Positions 23,001-32,900 of a stretch of 62,000 bases of DNA are shown piece by piece (the first letter of the stretch is position 1; each line of letters begins with the position of its first letter). The DNA lies in the NCBI GenBank assembly GCA_002633005.1, contig NMRA01000190.1, forward strand, positions 29,625 through 91,624, given 5' to 3'. Origin of the DNA: Phoronis australis. Lineage: Eukaryota; Phoronida; Phoronidae. Made by a program: the position numbers and the translations under genes. The notes beneath the pieces are model-generated. The model made no database searches. It saw only the letters and a list, made by a program, of their open reading frames with translations, and was not told where the DNA came from.

Positions 23001-24809
23001 AGACAGGAACATTGCCATAAACTTTTCAAAATGTTTGTTACATTTCTGCATCCTTGATAATAAAAGAAAAAATCTTAATTGGTATCTTAAAATGTCACAC
23101 AATAGTTTGTAATCACATGATCACCATTTTTGAGTGAATTATCATTTTCGCCTTGAACATGAGCCTCCAAAAAACTTTATCTTTGGGCAACTTTGTATTA
23201 TCAAAGCGACAATAAAGTTGTGCTTTCTGTAAAAAAATAATTTCGGATTTAGACCACTTACCACTATAATTTGGTCTTGTCTTGTTCCTCATTCAGTGCG
23301 CAAGTAGTTTCTAGACTGACATAAAATTTCGGGACACAGCATGGCCCGAAATGCAATGAACTTACTAGTCTCAAGAAATAATAAACTGTCAGTTCTTCGA
23401 GGAACATTTTCAGACCAATTTCATTATGGCAAGTGGTCTAAATCAAAGTTTGGTTTTTGTGATGAAAGGTGGGTTTATAGCCACTTTAAATTGTACTTCA
23501 CAACTGGTTTGCTGTTGCATCAATTTAGCCAGGACAATTTATCTCACCAACATTTGGATCACTGGCCAATTCCTGGTACGATCCATATGCTTTATCAATG
23601 GAAAATCTTTGGGCAAACTGTTGAGCTGACTCTAGGCTTCTCGCACCTATAGCAACAACCTGCAATATATTGGTAACACATAAAGTTGATATTAGAGATG
23701 CATATCGCCCTATTTATAGCTGGCTAAAACCAGAAATCGAATAAGAACTTTTACTGGCTCTCATAAAATCAGTCTCATAATATTCCTTACCCTGATAGGA
23801 TTCTACTTCCGTTACCAGCAAGAACATCGCAAGCACTAGCGACTCAAGAAAATGGCTTGAAGTTTATTGAGCTTGGCCTACCCTAAAATTGGGAATTCGA
23901 AAAATGTACATGCACACATTGCCTGCAATATGATTTGCTAGCTCAGTTGGCAACAATTCAAGACTGGGTGAGTGTGGTAATAATGTTTTCAAAACCCGGC
24001 CCAAAAACGGGGAAAAATGCAGCACAGAGTAATGGCCATTACTCCAAAGAAAAGAAAAGAAAAAAGAATAAAGCAACCACAAATAATACCTATGAGCTTG
24101 TTTCCGACCACAGTAAAACAAGTGTTAACTTGTCTTATTTCACGGCTCAAATCAAAACATTCTAGGCACCTGCCATGACAATTTTGGTTGCCTGGGGGGT
24201 TCGTGGACAGTAATTCTCAAAACAGTTGACAAATTTCTTCAAGCCCACAATGGGAAAATTTTGATAGCAAAAATTCTGAATAGTGTTGTTAATTATGGCT
24301 TCTTTTCTTCCTCAAGGACTTCAAGAAGAAGTATGAACTCAGAAAACAGAACATGCTGTTTACGATAGTATTCCATCAAAAGTAATCCTAAAAGAGAAAG
24401 CAAGTGTTCTGATGTTTCCTTTAGTAAAATATCTATGTTGGATACTTTGGCAGACATATTTCCCCGTTAATTACCTAGGTCTATATTAATTCCACTTAAT
24501 TACAGTGTTCCCGGGGAATTAAAGAGAGTGGCAAAAATGTCTCACGAGTGAGACCAGGAGGAGACGTACACAACCCCATCAACTTCAGCCGAAGTCTTGT
24601 GAACTTCTTTGAGAAACTGCTCACAGGCACATGACATAAGCAGGCACAGATGCAAGGACAGGTTACCTCGGAATGAATAGTTTTGCAGCTTTTACCATGT
24701 TAGAACTTGGTTATCCTACCTGATGTTCACTCGGTGGTAAAGTTTTCACGGCAGAGACGAAGTCGTTGCACACGTGACCAGCGCTACAAATTCCCCATCG
24801 TGTAGCCAT
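13914..24809 (-). CDS. DHDH: Trans-1,2-dihydrobenzene-1,2-diol dehydrogenase (dimeric dihydrodiol dehydrogenase), complete, 7 exons
   Basis: Seven minus-strand exons join with matching phases into 1002 nt: 333 residues plus stop, against about 334 for vertebrate DHDH. The family is cytosolic, NADP-dependent and dimeric. It oxidises trans-dihydrodiols of aromatic hydrocarbons to catechols and also oxidises D-xylose. Seen in the sequence: an N-terminal Rossmann segment ([13 protein letters not shown], residues 5-17), the NADP-type turn GARS (35-38), the Gfo/Idh/MocA EKP motif with Lys97, then Asp176 and Tyr180 in DLGIY. These three match the catalytic residues known for the mammalian enzyme. 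The C-terminal beta-sheet domain follows in exons 4-7. All introns are GT-AG: 1060, 978, 3782, 800, 1823 and 1451 nt. No frameshift or stop interrupts it. The name is secure at family level; substrate preference in this animal is inferred. Confidence 0.95.
14018..15468 (-). other. DHDH intron 6
   Basis: GT-AG intron containing the foldback element at 14085-14510. Otherwise AT-rich, with nothing seen. Confidence 0.8.
14085..14510. mobile_element. Inverted-repeat element in DHDH intron 6
   Basis: CTAAGTCAGGTCTAACTTTT at the left end pairs with AGGTTAGACTCCAGGCCTAAG at the right. Pairing runs inward for about 44 bp (TCAAACTTGAAATT / AATTTCAAGTTTGA). Inside are several variants of AGTAAAAACTTGAG. 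It has no coding capacity. Confidence 0.65.
15469..15619 (-). CDS. DHDH: DHDH exon 6 (residues 250-300)
   Basis: The acceptor is CCCTTACAG and the donor GTCAGC; 151 nt. It reads [16 protein letters not shown], then [18 protein letters not shown], matching the NSAG.xY.A..VR block of the family. It leaves in phase 1. Confidence 0.92.
15620..17442 (-). other. DHDH intron 5
   Basis: GT-AG intron. At 16247 it carries one terminus of the GGTAAAATYTCACCAATT repeat family; no other feature is supported. Confidence 0.75.
17443..17567 (-). CDS. DHDH: DHDH exon 5 (residues 208-249)
   Basis: The acceptor is GCTTAACAG and the donor GTAGGT; 125 nt. It completes Gly208 and reads [19 protein letters not shown], then SGTRGSIT, strands of the C-terminal open beta-sheet domain. 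It leaves in phase 0. Confidence 0.92.
17587..17890. mobile_element. Inverted-repeat element in DHDH intron 4
   Basis: AGTAAAAATTCTACAATTTG at the left matches, inverted, CAAATTATAGAATTTTTATA at the right. Internally the phrase GAATTTGGGACA recurs with small changes at least five times. Confidence 0.6.
18368..18623 (-). CDS. DHDH: DHDH exon 4 with Asp176/Tyr180 (residues 123-208)
   Basis: The acceptor is TTATTCAG and the donor GTATCA; 256 nt. It opens with [17 protein letters not shown] and contains [19 protein letters not shown], with Asp176 and Tyr180 at the positions known from mammalian DHDH. It leaves in phase 1. Confidence 0.95.
18624..22405 (-). other. DHDH intron 3 (3.8 kb)
   Basis: The longest intron of the gene. 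AT-rich, with no repeat or exon I can support. Confidence 0.75.
22406..22569 (-). CDS. DHDH: DHDH exon 3 with catalytic lysine (residues 68-122)
   Basis: The acceptor is TCTCACAG and the donor GTAGAC; 164 nt. It completes Asp68, continues [15 protein letters not shown], and includes [10 protein letters not shown], in which Lys97 is the conserved family lysine. It ends at Glu122, so the donor lies just before the WSRFFP motif. Confidence 0.95.
22570..23547 (-). other. DHDH intron 2
   Basis: GT-AG intron of 978 nt; nothing further seen. Confidence 0.75.
23548..23659 (-). CDS. DHDH: DHDH exon 2 (residues 31-68)
   Basis: The acceptor is TATTGCAG and the donor GTGAG. The exon has 112 nt, entering in phase 0 and leaving in phase 1. 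It codes [19 protein letters not shown] and onward to SDPNV, the second beta strand and the 2'-phosphate-binding turn expected of an NADP enzyme. Confidence 0.93.
23700..24070 (+). repeat. SINE-like repeat, copy 1 (in DHDH intron 1)
   Basis: Homologous over about 300 bp to 59755-60060. Shared blocks include ATATTCCTTACC and TTTATTG...CTTGGCC. Also shared is TAGCTCAGTTGG at 23939-23950, a perfect match to the tRNA A-box consensus TRGCNNAGYNGG. A B-box-like segment (TTTTCAAAACC) follows about 40 bp later. Whether it is a true tRNA-derived SINE is uncertain. Confidence 0.5.
24720..24809 (-). CDS. DHDH: DHDH exon 1 (residues 1-30)
   Basis: The ATG reads from 24809 (plus-strand cat at 24807-24809). 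The product starts [17 protein letters not shown], the start of the NADP-binding Rossmann fold. The exon ends in phase 0 at CATCAG followed by GTAGG. It has 30 codons, and the start agrees with the family N-terminus. Confidence 0.93.
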
Positions 24810-24850
24810 AATTCCGAAGGTGCTTTTTACCAACCAAACAGTTCGCCGTG

Positions 24851-24858
24851 GACGTCAC
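24851..24858 (-). promoter_or_regulatory. CRE-like motif upstream of DHDH
   Basis: The minus strand reads GGTGACGTCC, 42-50 bp upstream of the DHDH start codon, sharing TGACGTC with the cAMP response element. The surrounding 24840-24990 is locally GC-richer, with several CpGs, as expected of a promoter. Functional use is an inference. Confidence 0.25.
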
Positions 24859-24859
24859 C

Positions 24860-25252
24860 GGTCGCCCTGTGGCCCCTGTTATATCATTTGTTCATTACGT
24901 GTCTTATCGGCGATTCCACGGGAGCTTGAGCAGGGGCTCCCTGCTCTGTACAGTTCACCGTCTGTGCTGCCGCCTTTCGGCCAGCGTTACTCCTTCACCG
25001 TTAGTGCTGCAGTATTTAGTGACACCTATTGTGAACTACCGTATTAAAGCATTACTTAAAGGGTGATGCCACCCAATTTAATTAGTTTTTGTTACCGTCT
25101 TAATCGGTCTATAATCCACATCACCTTGTATACAGTCGATCACACCACGCTGAAAGGTGTCGCGTTAACCTGTGAGGAAGGTGAGTAGCCAACACGAGGC
25201 CGCGTCAGTCTTCAGTGAGTCTGTGCCGCTTGCCGCCGAAGTTCCCGGTTAG
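24860..25252. other. Intergenic, upstream of DHDH
   Basis: GC-richer sequence next to the DHDH promoter, then AT-rich. Plus-strand frames at 24820-25066 overlap the promoter and have no domain. Confidence 0.4.
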
Positions 25253-25444
25253 TGTGCAAACCATGAAGCTGTGAGGAAAGCGGGTGTATCGTTTTTTCGA
25301 TTTCCTCCAGAACCCGAAATGCTTAGGAAGTGGTTCCCGGCAGTAAAAAAACGAAAAGTATGTCGTAATGCCAAGTATGAGGCCGTGAATCTGCATGTGG
25401 CCGGCAAAGCGGTTCTGTTTCAAAATAAATTATTTTCACCCTAA
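25253..25444 (+). pseudogene. THAP-like zinc-finger fragment
   Basis: A 63-codon frame between stops reads RKAGVSFFRFPPEPEMLRKW then FPAVKK. This corresponds to the GVSFHRFP...LRKKW core of THAP domains, the DNA-binding domain of P-element-type transposases and related host factors. Only one upstream Cys is present, and the downstream C-x2-H pair is absent. There is no ATG or clear splicing context. Probably a relic. Confidence 0.5.
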
Positions 25445-26144
25445 CTAATGTTTATATAAAACTGAAACAAATTGTCAAAGTCTGTCTCCGCAGATACAAT
25501 TTGTAATGCATTAGGAGTGTCCGTGAGTGCAAATGGTTTGAGAAATCAACAATGAAGAAATCATACTGCGTCACCCGACCAGCTTCAGATGCAATTACTG
25601 AAACTAATTGACCACCGTGCGTTTGCGCGCTTGCCAATTCAGTGTTTTCTGACAGAAAGCTGTTGTGAAACTATTCCATTTGCTATGGTCAGTTGTCAGA
25701 GGAATCTTTATTTAGATATATATACATTATTAAACTCATTGTTACTGTACATTTTTCCCGGTATGATTCTGTGGAAGAGGAACTTGGGTTCGAGGCCCCC
25801 GATGAGTGAGTATATTTGCAATTTCGCGGCGAATTCACCAAAATATTCAAGCGCGCATTATTTCTTTGGTTGACTAGTCTAGTCTTTTCGTGACTCGAAG
25901 TTTAATTTTCAACTTTTGCAGCCGACTAACCCGGCTGGTTTGAGTTCGTATTGTCACCAGTCCATGCGCGACGGGCTGGCTGATCGTATTCTGAGCCACT
26001 GGGTTATAACGAGCGTTTTGTGTTTAGAACAGTTCGCAAGTCTAAAATCACAACACACGGCTATGCTCTCCTCAGTGTGTATTTCATGGAAGAATAATTC
26101 TAATTTATCACCGAACTATACATATTCCTTATTTATCTCATTGG
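25445..26144. other. No feature seen
   Basis: Intergenic AT-rich DNA with chance frames only. Confidence 0.45.
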
Positions 26145-27597
26145 TCGGTCAAGATTAGCTTGTAATTGTCAAAAATCATCTATGAATCTGTCCATTTTCG
26201 TAGATACATAAACAAGTAAATCAGAAACCAACGAATTTGTTTATCAAAACAGAATGTTTTCCGCATATATGCTCGCAGACTTTTGACGGGTAACCGGGGG
26301 AATTCATATTAATGTGTATTTTTGCTTATTTCAGAGGTACCTATAACGGTTTTACAGTGTGAACTTGGACTCCGCTGACAAAAAAACGGTGAAATCTTTG
26401 TTTATGATTGCGAGAGTTCTTTGAGTACCCCTTTCGACATGTACACGATCATCACAAATAGTAGCCTAGACAGCAGCGTTTTCCTCATGTGGGTATTCCT
26501 TACAAACAACTCATAGCAACTATCTTCAAAAGAGGTACTATTCTTCTGATACTACGGGAAACAGTAACATTATTTTATAACTAACCATCGGAAATGGTCC
26601 TTTTGTGTAATTCACAAGTAGTGGTCTTCACGTTTTATTTAAAATTCCACCCTTTCGATGGCGGCAATCCTAATGTATTTTTTCACATTTTGGTTGTTTG
26701 GGTCGAATGGCTGTGCTGTGATGAATTTGGAATCTTAGCTTCCCTCGTGAATACTTGGCAGTGTAGGATTTACATATATAGAGGGACAAAGGGACATTTT
26801 CCCCCGAACTGCTCCACCGAGAGAGGATACCGTCTGAAATGCGACACCTTAAGATGAAAGGCTAAACATCATTAAGCTTGGAAAAAAGAGTAGCAGTTCA
26901 TTCCACCGTAGTGTGGTCCCAAACCGATGCAGAGAGTGACCTCCTTCAGCATGAAATCCGGTTGCACGATTTCACAAAAAACAGGAAAATAGGAGTAATC
27001 GATTCGGGGCCCTCTCTCCGTGAGCGGCCCCTTAAGAATGTGTCAATAAAAACACAAAAAGGTGGCCACTTGAATGTCATCTATATTTTCAAATATCAGG
27101 AAATGCACAGCAATTGATGTTGTCTGTCAGATCACCAATTTTTCTCATGTGATATAGTTTCGAGAAAAAAAATAAAGCGAAAGTTGTATCCGTTATCTCT
27201 TGCCAGAGAGGGGCCCTTGAAAAAAATTATTAGTTTTGCATTCACAAAACTGACGTATTGAATTTAAACATCCAGTAAATTAGTACGCTGCACAAAAGCT
27301 TCCCTTTATGACAAATGTTCTCGATTTTTCGAAATATATGTGCGCGTTTAGACGACCTCTGCTGCAAAAGCGGAGACCCTAGCGACAATGTCCTGACCAG
27401 GGTCCTCAAAAGGTATTTACCAAGCACTGATGCAGAGTTGTCAATGTTCTCTTGAATATTCTCTCTTATCCGTATTTCGCAGTTTTTCTTTTTTCGACAG
27501 TCCCAGGCCCCACGCCTATGTCGATTTCCACGGTTTAACCCGGACGCCTGAAAATTTTGGGGGGCCCGCCGCCCCCCCCGCTTCCTACGGCCCTGCA
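26145..27597. repeat. Repeat family copy B, with a transposon-like right end
   Basis: Direct-orientation sister of 10260-11690. It closes with CCCCCCGCTTCCTACGGCCCTG; inverted, this begins CAGGGCCGTAGGAAGCGG, a DNA-transposon-like terminus. The minus-strand frame 27715-27242 (GRRKRGGRRAPQNF) is a translation of this end, not a gene. Confidence 0.75.
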
Positions 27598-27619
27598 CCT
27601 TGAATTCTTTTCTACTACT

Positions 27620-28899
27620 CAGTGGCGGATTTAGGGGGGGGCAAGGGGGCCATGGCCCCCTTAAAATTGTCCCAGATACCATTTGGCAGTTCCAGTGCGA
27701 ATTGGTGACTAGCATATGCGCGCACGCAGGGNNNNNNNNNNNNNNNNNNNNNNNNNNNNNNNNNNNNNNNNNNNNNNNNNNNNNNNNNNNNNNNNNNNNN
27801 NNNNNNNNNNNNNNNNNNNNNNNNNNNNNNNNNNNNNNNNNNNNNNNNNNNNNNNNNNNNNNNNNNNNNNNNNNNNNNNNNNNNNNNNNNNNNNNNNNNN
27901 NNNNNNNNNNNNNNNNNNNNNNNNNNNNNNNNNNNNNNNNNNNNNNNNNNNNNNNNNNNNNNNNNNNNNNNNNNNNNNNNNNNNNNNNNNNNNNNNNNNN
28001 NNNNNNNNNNNNNNNNNNNNNNNNNNNNNNNNNNNNNNNNNNNNNNNNNNNNNNNNNNNNNNNNNNNNNNNNNNNNNNNNNNNNNNNNNNNNNNNNNNNN
28101 NNNNNNNNNNNNNNNNNNNNNNNNNNNNNNNNNNNNNNNNNNNNNNNNNNNNNNNNNNNNNNNNNNNNNNNNNNNNNNNNNNNNNNNNNNNNNNNNNNNN
28201 NNNNNNNNNNNNNNNNNNNNNNNNNNNNNNNNNNNNNNNNNNNNNNNNNNNNNNNNNNNNNNNNNNNNNNNNNNNNNNNNNNNNNNNNNNNNNNNNNNNN
28301 NNNNNNNNNNNNNNNNNNNNNNNNNNNNNNNNNNNNNNNNNNNNNNNNNNNNNNNNNNNNNNNNNNNNNNNNNNNNNNNNNNNNNNNNNNNNNNNNNNNN
28401 NNNNNNNNNNNNNNNNNNNNNNNNNNNNNNNNNNNNNNNNNNNNNNNNNNNNNNNNNNNNNNNNNNNNNNNNNNNNNNNNNNNNNNNNNNNNNNNNNNNN
28501 NNNNNNNNNNNNNNNNNNNNNNNNNNNNNNNNNNNNNNNNNNNNNNNNNNNNNNNNNNNNNNNNNNNNNNNNNNNNNNNNNNNCCCCCCCCCCCTTGGCT
28601 GCCGCAAAAAATAAAACAGCAAGAGCGTACTCACTAGGGAAATGTTGAGTTTATTAATTAACCTCGGTAATTAACATTCCGTGTTTTTTTCTTGGATAAT
28701 ACTTCAGGAATCAAGGAAACTGCTGGATTTTTAGAGGAAAAACCAGAAAAATTTTCCTTGGCGGGAGGGGGGCAAACCCCCTTACCCGACCTCCCCGCTC
28801 CATACGCCTTTGGTGCTATGCGCATCTGCAATTGTGCTTTGCTCAAATGTTTACAGACAAAATGTTGGTCCCCCTTGTGATATCCTAGATCCGCCACTG
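27620..28899. mobile_element. CAGTGGCGGAT-ended DNA element containing gap 1
   Basis: It begins CAGTGGCGGATTTAGG and ends CCTAGATCCGCCACTG, perfect 11-bp terminal inverted repeats with near-match beyond. G/C blocks flank both ends. The middle (27732-28583) is unknown sequence. The flanks (CTACTACT left, TAATTTCA right) give no clear target-site duplication, so two nested elements are possible. Confidence 0.65.
27732..28583. other. Assembly gap 1
   Basis: 852 N. The gap is bounded by a G-rich segment and a C-run, which are hard to assemble. Confidence 0.99.
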
Positions 28900-29430
28900 T
28901 AATTTCAAGGCAGAAACGGTTTCCAGACACTGGGTATCACGGTTCGCGGAGTGCCTGACCGCCGGGCGCTCATCCCGCCGAGAAAACGGAGAGGCCTCGT
29001 CTGCTTTTTCTACTAGTCCGTCGTGATGGTCGGCATGGGTACTTCATATTCTCAATTTTCAGCGGATTCCCTCGTCGGAAAGAAAGTTGACTACCCCCAG
29101 ACCAGTTTCTGGGCTCAATCGTGGCGCATTCACCGCTGTGTCTCAGTATCCCTCGCTGGCTCCGTCGGGCGTCGGCCATCAGCCAGACCATGACCATGGG
29201 TGCGGTCCGGCGGCGACTGCGGAAACCATGCAGTTCGGAAGTCGCACCACATCGTTTGTTCAGGTGAAACTGGGTGGCAGATTTGCCTGTGCAGCAGTGT
29301 GGTCTGGCGTCATCACAAACAGTAATATTCAAAAACGTTGACGAAATTTCCGTTCTTGCCAAAAATCGCCGACAAGTTCGCTGCCGCAACATGAGGCCTT
29401 GAAAAGTTTGCCGTCGCCGGTCTAAAGTGT
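28900..29430. other. GC-richer, CpG-rich region upstream of NHERF
   Basis: This 0.5-kb stretch has far more CpG than its surroundings and opens long frames on both strands (minus 28970-29446, plus 29087-29341). Neither reads like a known domain. Long frames are expected in GC-rich DNA. I read it as a promoter-proximal CpG region or 5' untranslated sequence rather than a gene. Confidence 0.4.
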
Positions 29431-29510
29431 CCAATGAATATCGCATTGATTGTCACGTGGCTTTCAGTGACCCCATAAAAGTGACCTCGATTGCACCGCC
29501 ATATTTGCGG
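29431..29510 (+). promoter_or_regulatory. Probable NHERF core promoter
   Basis: Ordered motifs lie just upstream of the start codon: CCAAT at 29431, an E-box CACGTG at 29454-29459, a TATA-like ATAAAA at 29475-29480, and a YY1-like CCGCCATATTTG at 29496-29507. The block ends 37 bp before the ATG. Their order and spacing suit a core promoter; the transcription start itself cannot be seen. Confidence 0.45.
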
Positions 29511-29546
29511 AGCGAGTAGGTGTTTCTTCAGACGTTTGCTCGTGGT

Positions 29547-29928
29547 ATGGCAATAATGGATGAACTAAAAGAAGTCAGGTTATGTCACTTGGTTAAATGG
29601 TCAGATTTCAATGGTTATGGGTTTAACTTACATGCTGAAAAGGGCAAAACAGGACACTTTATCGGTAAAGTTGACGAAAATAGCCCGGCCGAGACGGCCA
29701 ACATGAAACCTGGCGATCGAATCGTGGAAGTTGACGGCGTGAACATCGGCAATGAGAACCACAAACAAGTTGTGAAGCGCATCCAGGCCGGTGGGAACGA
29801 AACGCGGCTGTTAGTGTTAAGCCAGGATGAGGAGGACTATTTCAAAGAAAAGAAAGTAGTGGTTACGGGCGATTTACCTAATGTAAAGCTGTACAAGACT
29901 CCACCAACCCGTCCCGACCCAGCCTCAG
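29547..29928 (+). CDS. NHERF1: NHERF exon 1: complete class I PDZ domain
   Basis: The ATG at 29547 is the first in its frame: an in-frame TAG lies at 29517-29519. Its context is good (G at -3 and +4). A second ATG at 29556 (MDELKEV) is also well placed. The PDZ domain covers about residues 9-92: carboxylate-binding loop GYGF at 23-26, AEKGK at 30-34, GDRIVEVDG at 56-64, and His72 at the start of helix alpha-B, which marks class I ligands (S/T-x-hydrophobic). These positions match human NHERF1 PDZ1. After the domain come EDYFKEKKVVV and a basic/proline stretch (KLYKTPPTRPDPAS). The exon ends in phase 1 at CTCAG followed by GTGAGT. Confidence 0.95.
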
Positions 29929-32900
29929 GTGAGTCATTCTGTCGGAAAGGGTGACACCCACTTTTGAATGAGTTGGCCACTGTGGCACCTTCTTATTAGC
30001 TTATTCGTAAGTGAAGGATAGTTTCCAAAATATTGGTAATTTGTTGCCCATTCAACCAGCTGCTATTTATTTTTCAACTTTTTCTTTCGTTTGTTTTGTC
30101 AATTTGATAAGGACAGATAAGGTTGGTAATCTTTCTCATTCTTACTGGGGTACCAGAATCTATAAACCAAACTTTGCAAATTATTGCGGCATTTAGTATG
30201 TCACACTTTGGCGTCTTTACTATTTCCAAGGCCTCATACTTGGAACAGCCATTTCCGGGGGTGTACTTAAAAATGCAGACACAGTACTTCCCTCCCACAC
30301 AACTAACCTCTTCCTGAAAAGCATACAAACGTTATTACCATAATTACCGTAATATGTTGCCAATTAAATGTTTTCCTTACACTTTCCTATAAAAGGGGCT
30401 TGTGTGGTTAAATAAAACAGTTATTTGCCAACAAGTCTGCATGGATGTTGTGTCTAATGATAGAGACATGCTGTGATGAAAAACAATGTTGATTATTTTA
30501 GTGTCATGATTTTCATGATGCCAAAACCGGAAGCAAGTCATTGACTACTGTTTCATAAAGCGGGTGTTTTGATCACTTGTGAAAACTGGCGAGTATACTG
30601 TTGATGGAGGCGCTTAACAGAAAATGATAGACAGTGTATAGGGTGGCCAGCAAGGCTGAAGAAAAGCAGAAAAGGATCATCTTACCACTGGATTGTTCAA
30701 TGGCCCAAAGGCTTTGGAGTTCCATCTCATGAAAAAGGCATGTGGCTCATATCTCTATGGAGGCCGTATGAGGTTTAATTGGGGTGCAGTGGTTTAGAAT
30801 GTGTGCATAATTAAAACTGCTTTCAAACTGGGCAAATGTTTATGGAAGAGTTAGTATTTTGTACTGTCCTTCCAGTCTGAATGCATTCAATGATCCGGTT
30901 TACTTTTAGTCAGGTCCAAAGTCCCGTAATTAGGTTTTGCTAAAACTACAAAACCGAAATAGAAGTGCAGTCTGAAAGAGAGCTGTTTAAAAACAGGGAG
31001 ATGGCCAATACTGTTAGAGATATGACGATATTAATTGAAATAAAATTGTCACATGTATAACAAGCTCTAAAAACAATTGTAAATTTCCTGATTGATGATC
31101 TTAATCAAAGTCGAAGCTACAGCAGTGTTCTCAACAGAGAATTTAAACTCTACTGGAATTAAAAATTCAAGTATCTGTTTGTTGGAAAGTCCATGTCCAT
31201 ATTGATGGTCTTATCAGCTAAGTCCATGTCAATATAACCAAACTGGTAAATCCACAGTTGTCATCGGTATGTTCACAGATCCCATCCCAGTATCTCTATC
31301 AGTATAATACTACTGTTTTCATTCTAAATGTCAAAGTACTGTATTCGCCCTAATAAGCACCTAGGGCGCTTAGTAAAATTTGTTTCAGGGAGGCGCTCTT
31401 ATTGTAGCCTTTAAGGCAGTTGAAACCTAGTCTCTGAAACGGATGAAATCGGAAGCTATGACAGACTTTCCACAAAATTGTGGTGCATTGCTATCAAACT
31501 TTGTTGCTAAATTACAATCCTTTTTCAGAAAATTGTGCAGAAATCCCAGGGCAAAAACTCCTTGACGGATGTGTCGCTGCCTCGTGATCGTTGATAGGGC
31601 AACTTAAATTCTTGAATAAAAATACAGTTTCAACTCAAAAAATTACCTGAAATCCTACTTAAGTTTTCCAAATAGCGTCCCTAAGGTTGTTCCGCAGATT
31701 ACGTCCAAATCTGTGCTAGATCACACCCCGCAACACGAGAAAAATCTGGACGAACACACATGTTGTTGTCACGTGTCGTTTCTTTGGAAGTTAGTCTGTG
31801 TGTGTGTGCTGAGTGAGCGAGCGTGTGCGTGCCATCAAGAGTTCATTTGCCAGAGTACCAGGCCTACATGTATGTAGTGCGCTCTTCCTGGCCACACTGG
31901 TCAAGTTTTTTTATTTATTAGTCTTCGATTCTTGGTTTTGATGTAAAAGAAATCTGGATTTCTGTTGAGGGAGAAGATCTGTATGGTTAAGAATACAATC
32001 CTGTTGACAAGTACGCTGTGTCTGTTCTGAAGGGACTGAGCATAGTGGGACGCGTTCGTCGCAAGATCAGCAAAACTTCTGCGTTCTGTTTGAAGCACTG
32101 CGGAAGTTTGAAGTCTATAGTCACGGTTAAATACCGACATAGCGGTGAGGCTCGTGGTCTATAACTTCCACGCACAATAATTTTTTCAGAACTGTTGGAT
32201 ATTATTGATAAATTGAAGACGTTACTGTGGAATTTTAGAAGTGTATGTATGGCATTTTTCGCATGTGTGCACGTTCAAGGGCTGGGCTCTTGTTTTAGCA
32301 AAGTCTGAAACCGCGTGGGGGCGCTTTGTAGGGGCATGGGTGCTTATTAGGGTGAATACGGTACATGAATTTCACATGTTCACTTGTATAAATTTTCATA
32401 TTTTTTACTCTATATAGCTTTTTGAAATGAAAACAAATTCTCGCTTTGTTATAAATTACTTATACTAAGAACATTAATTTTCTGAGATGAGTCAGTGATG
32501 AATTGGCAATATGGTTTTCGTGGAGATTTCAAATATTGTCACCACGTTGATCTGAAGAGCGTAGACTGAGTTTCAATTTGAAAGTGAGATCCCCCACTTG
32601 CTCATGTAGGGATCATGCATCAGTGAACTCTTAGGGAAATGACACAAATTCACACTTGGTGACAGCTTGTTCAAAAATTGATGTATGTGACCTATTTGTG
32701 TGCACCAGTCTCCCTGTGGTGATGTAAATGTGAAAAAGGTTAGTAGATCTGATATTGGATGATACGGTTATCTCTCTCTGTGCTTCGACTTCTTTATCAC
32801 TCCAGAAAGAATTGAGCCAATGCTTTTTCTGTTCCATCTTTAAGCTGTTAAAAATGAATCGGTCAATTTTTACTCCATCCCAAATGCTTTTTTGTGATTG

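Noticed and set aside
23939-23995. tRNA gene
   Set aside because: Only the A-box is convincing; there is no acceptor stem pairing, no clear TTCGA loop, and the segment is part of a longer dispersed repeat.
27242-27715. 157-codon minus-strand frame (GRRKRGGRRAPQNF...)
   Set aside because: It translates the GC-rich terminus of a repeat; the matching part of copy A is broken, so no selection on a protein is evident.
27600-28648. Three long frames of 310-345 codons
   Set aside because: They are almost entirely N from assembly gap 1.
28970-29446. 158-codon minus-strand frame upstream of NHERF
   Set aside because: It lies in CpG-rich promoter DNA where stops are rare, shows no domain, and overlaps an unrelated plus-strand frame.
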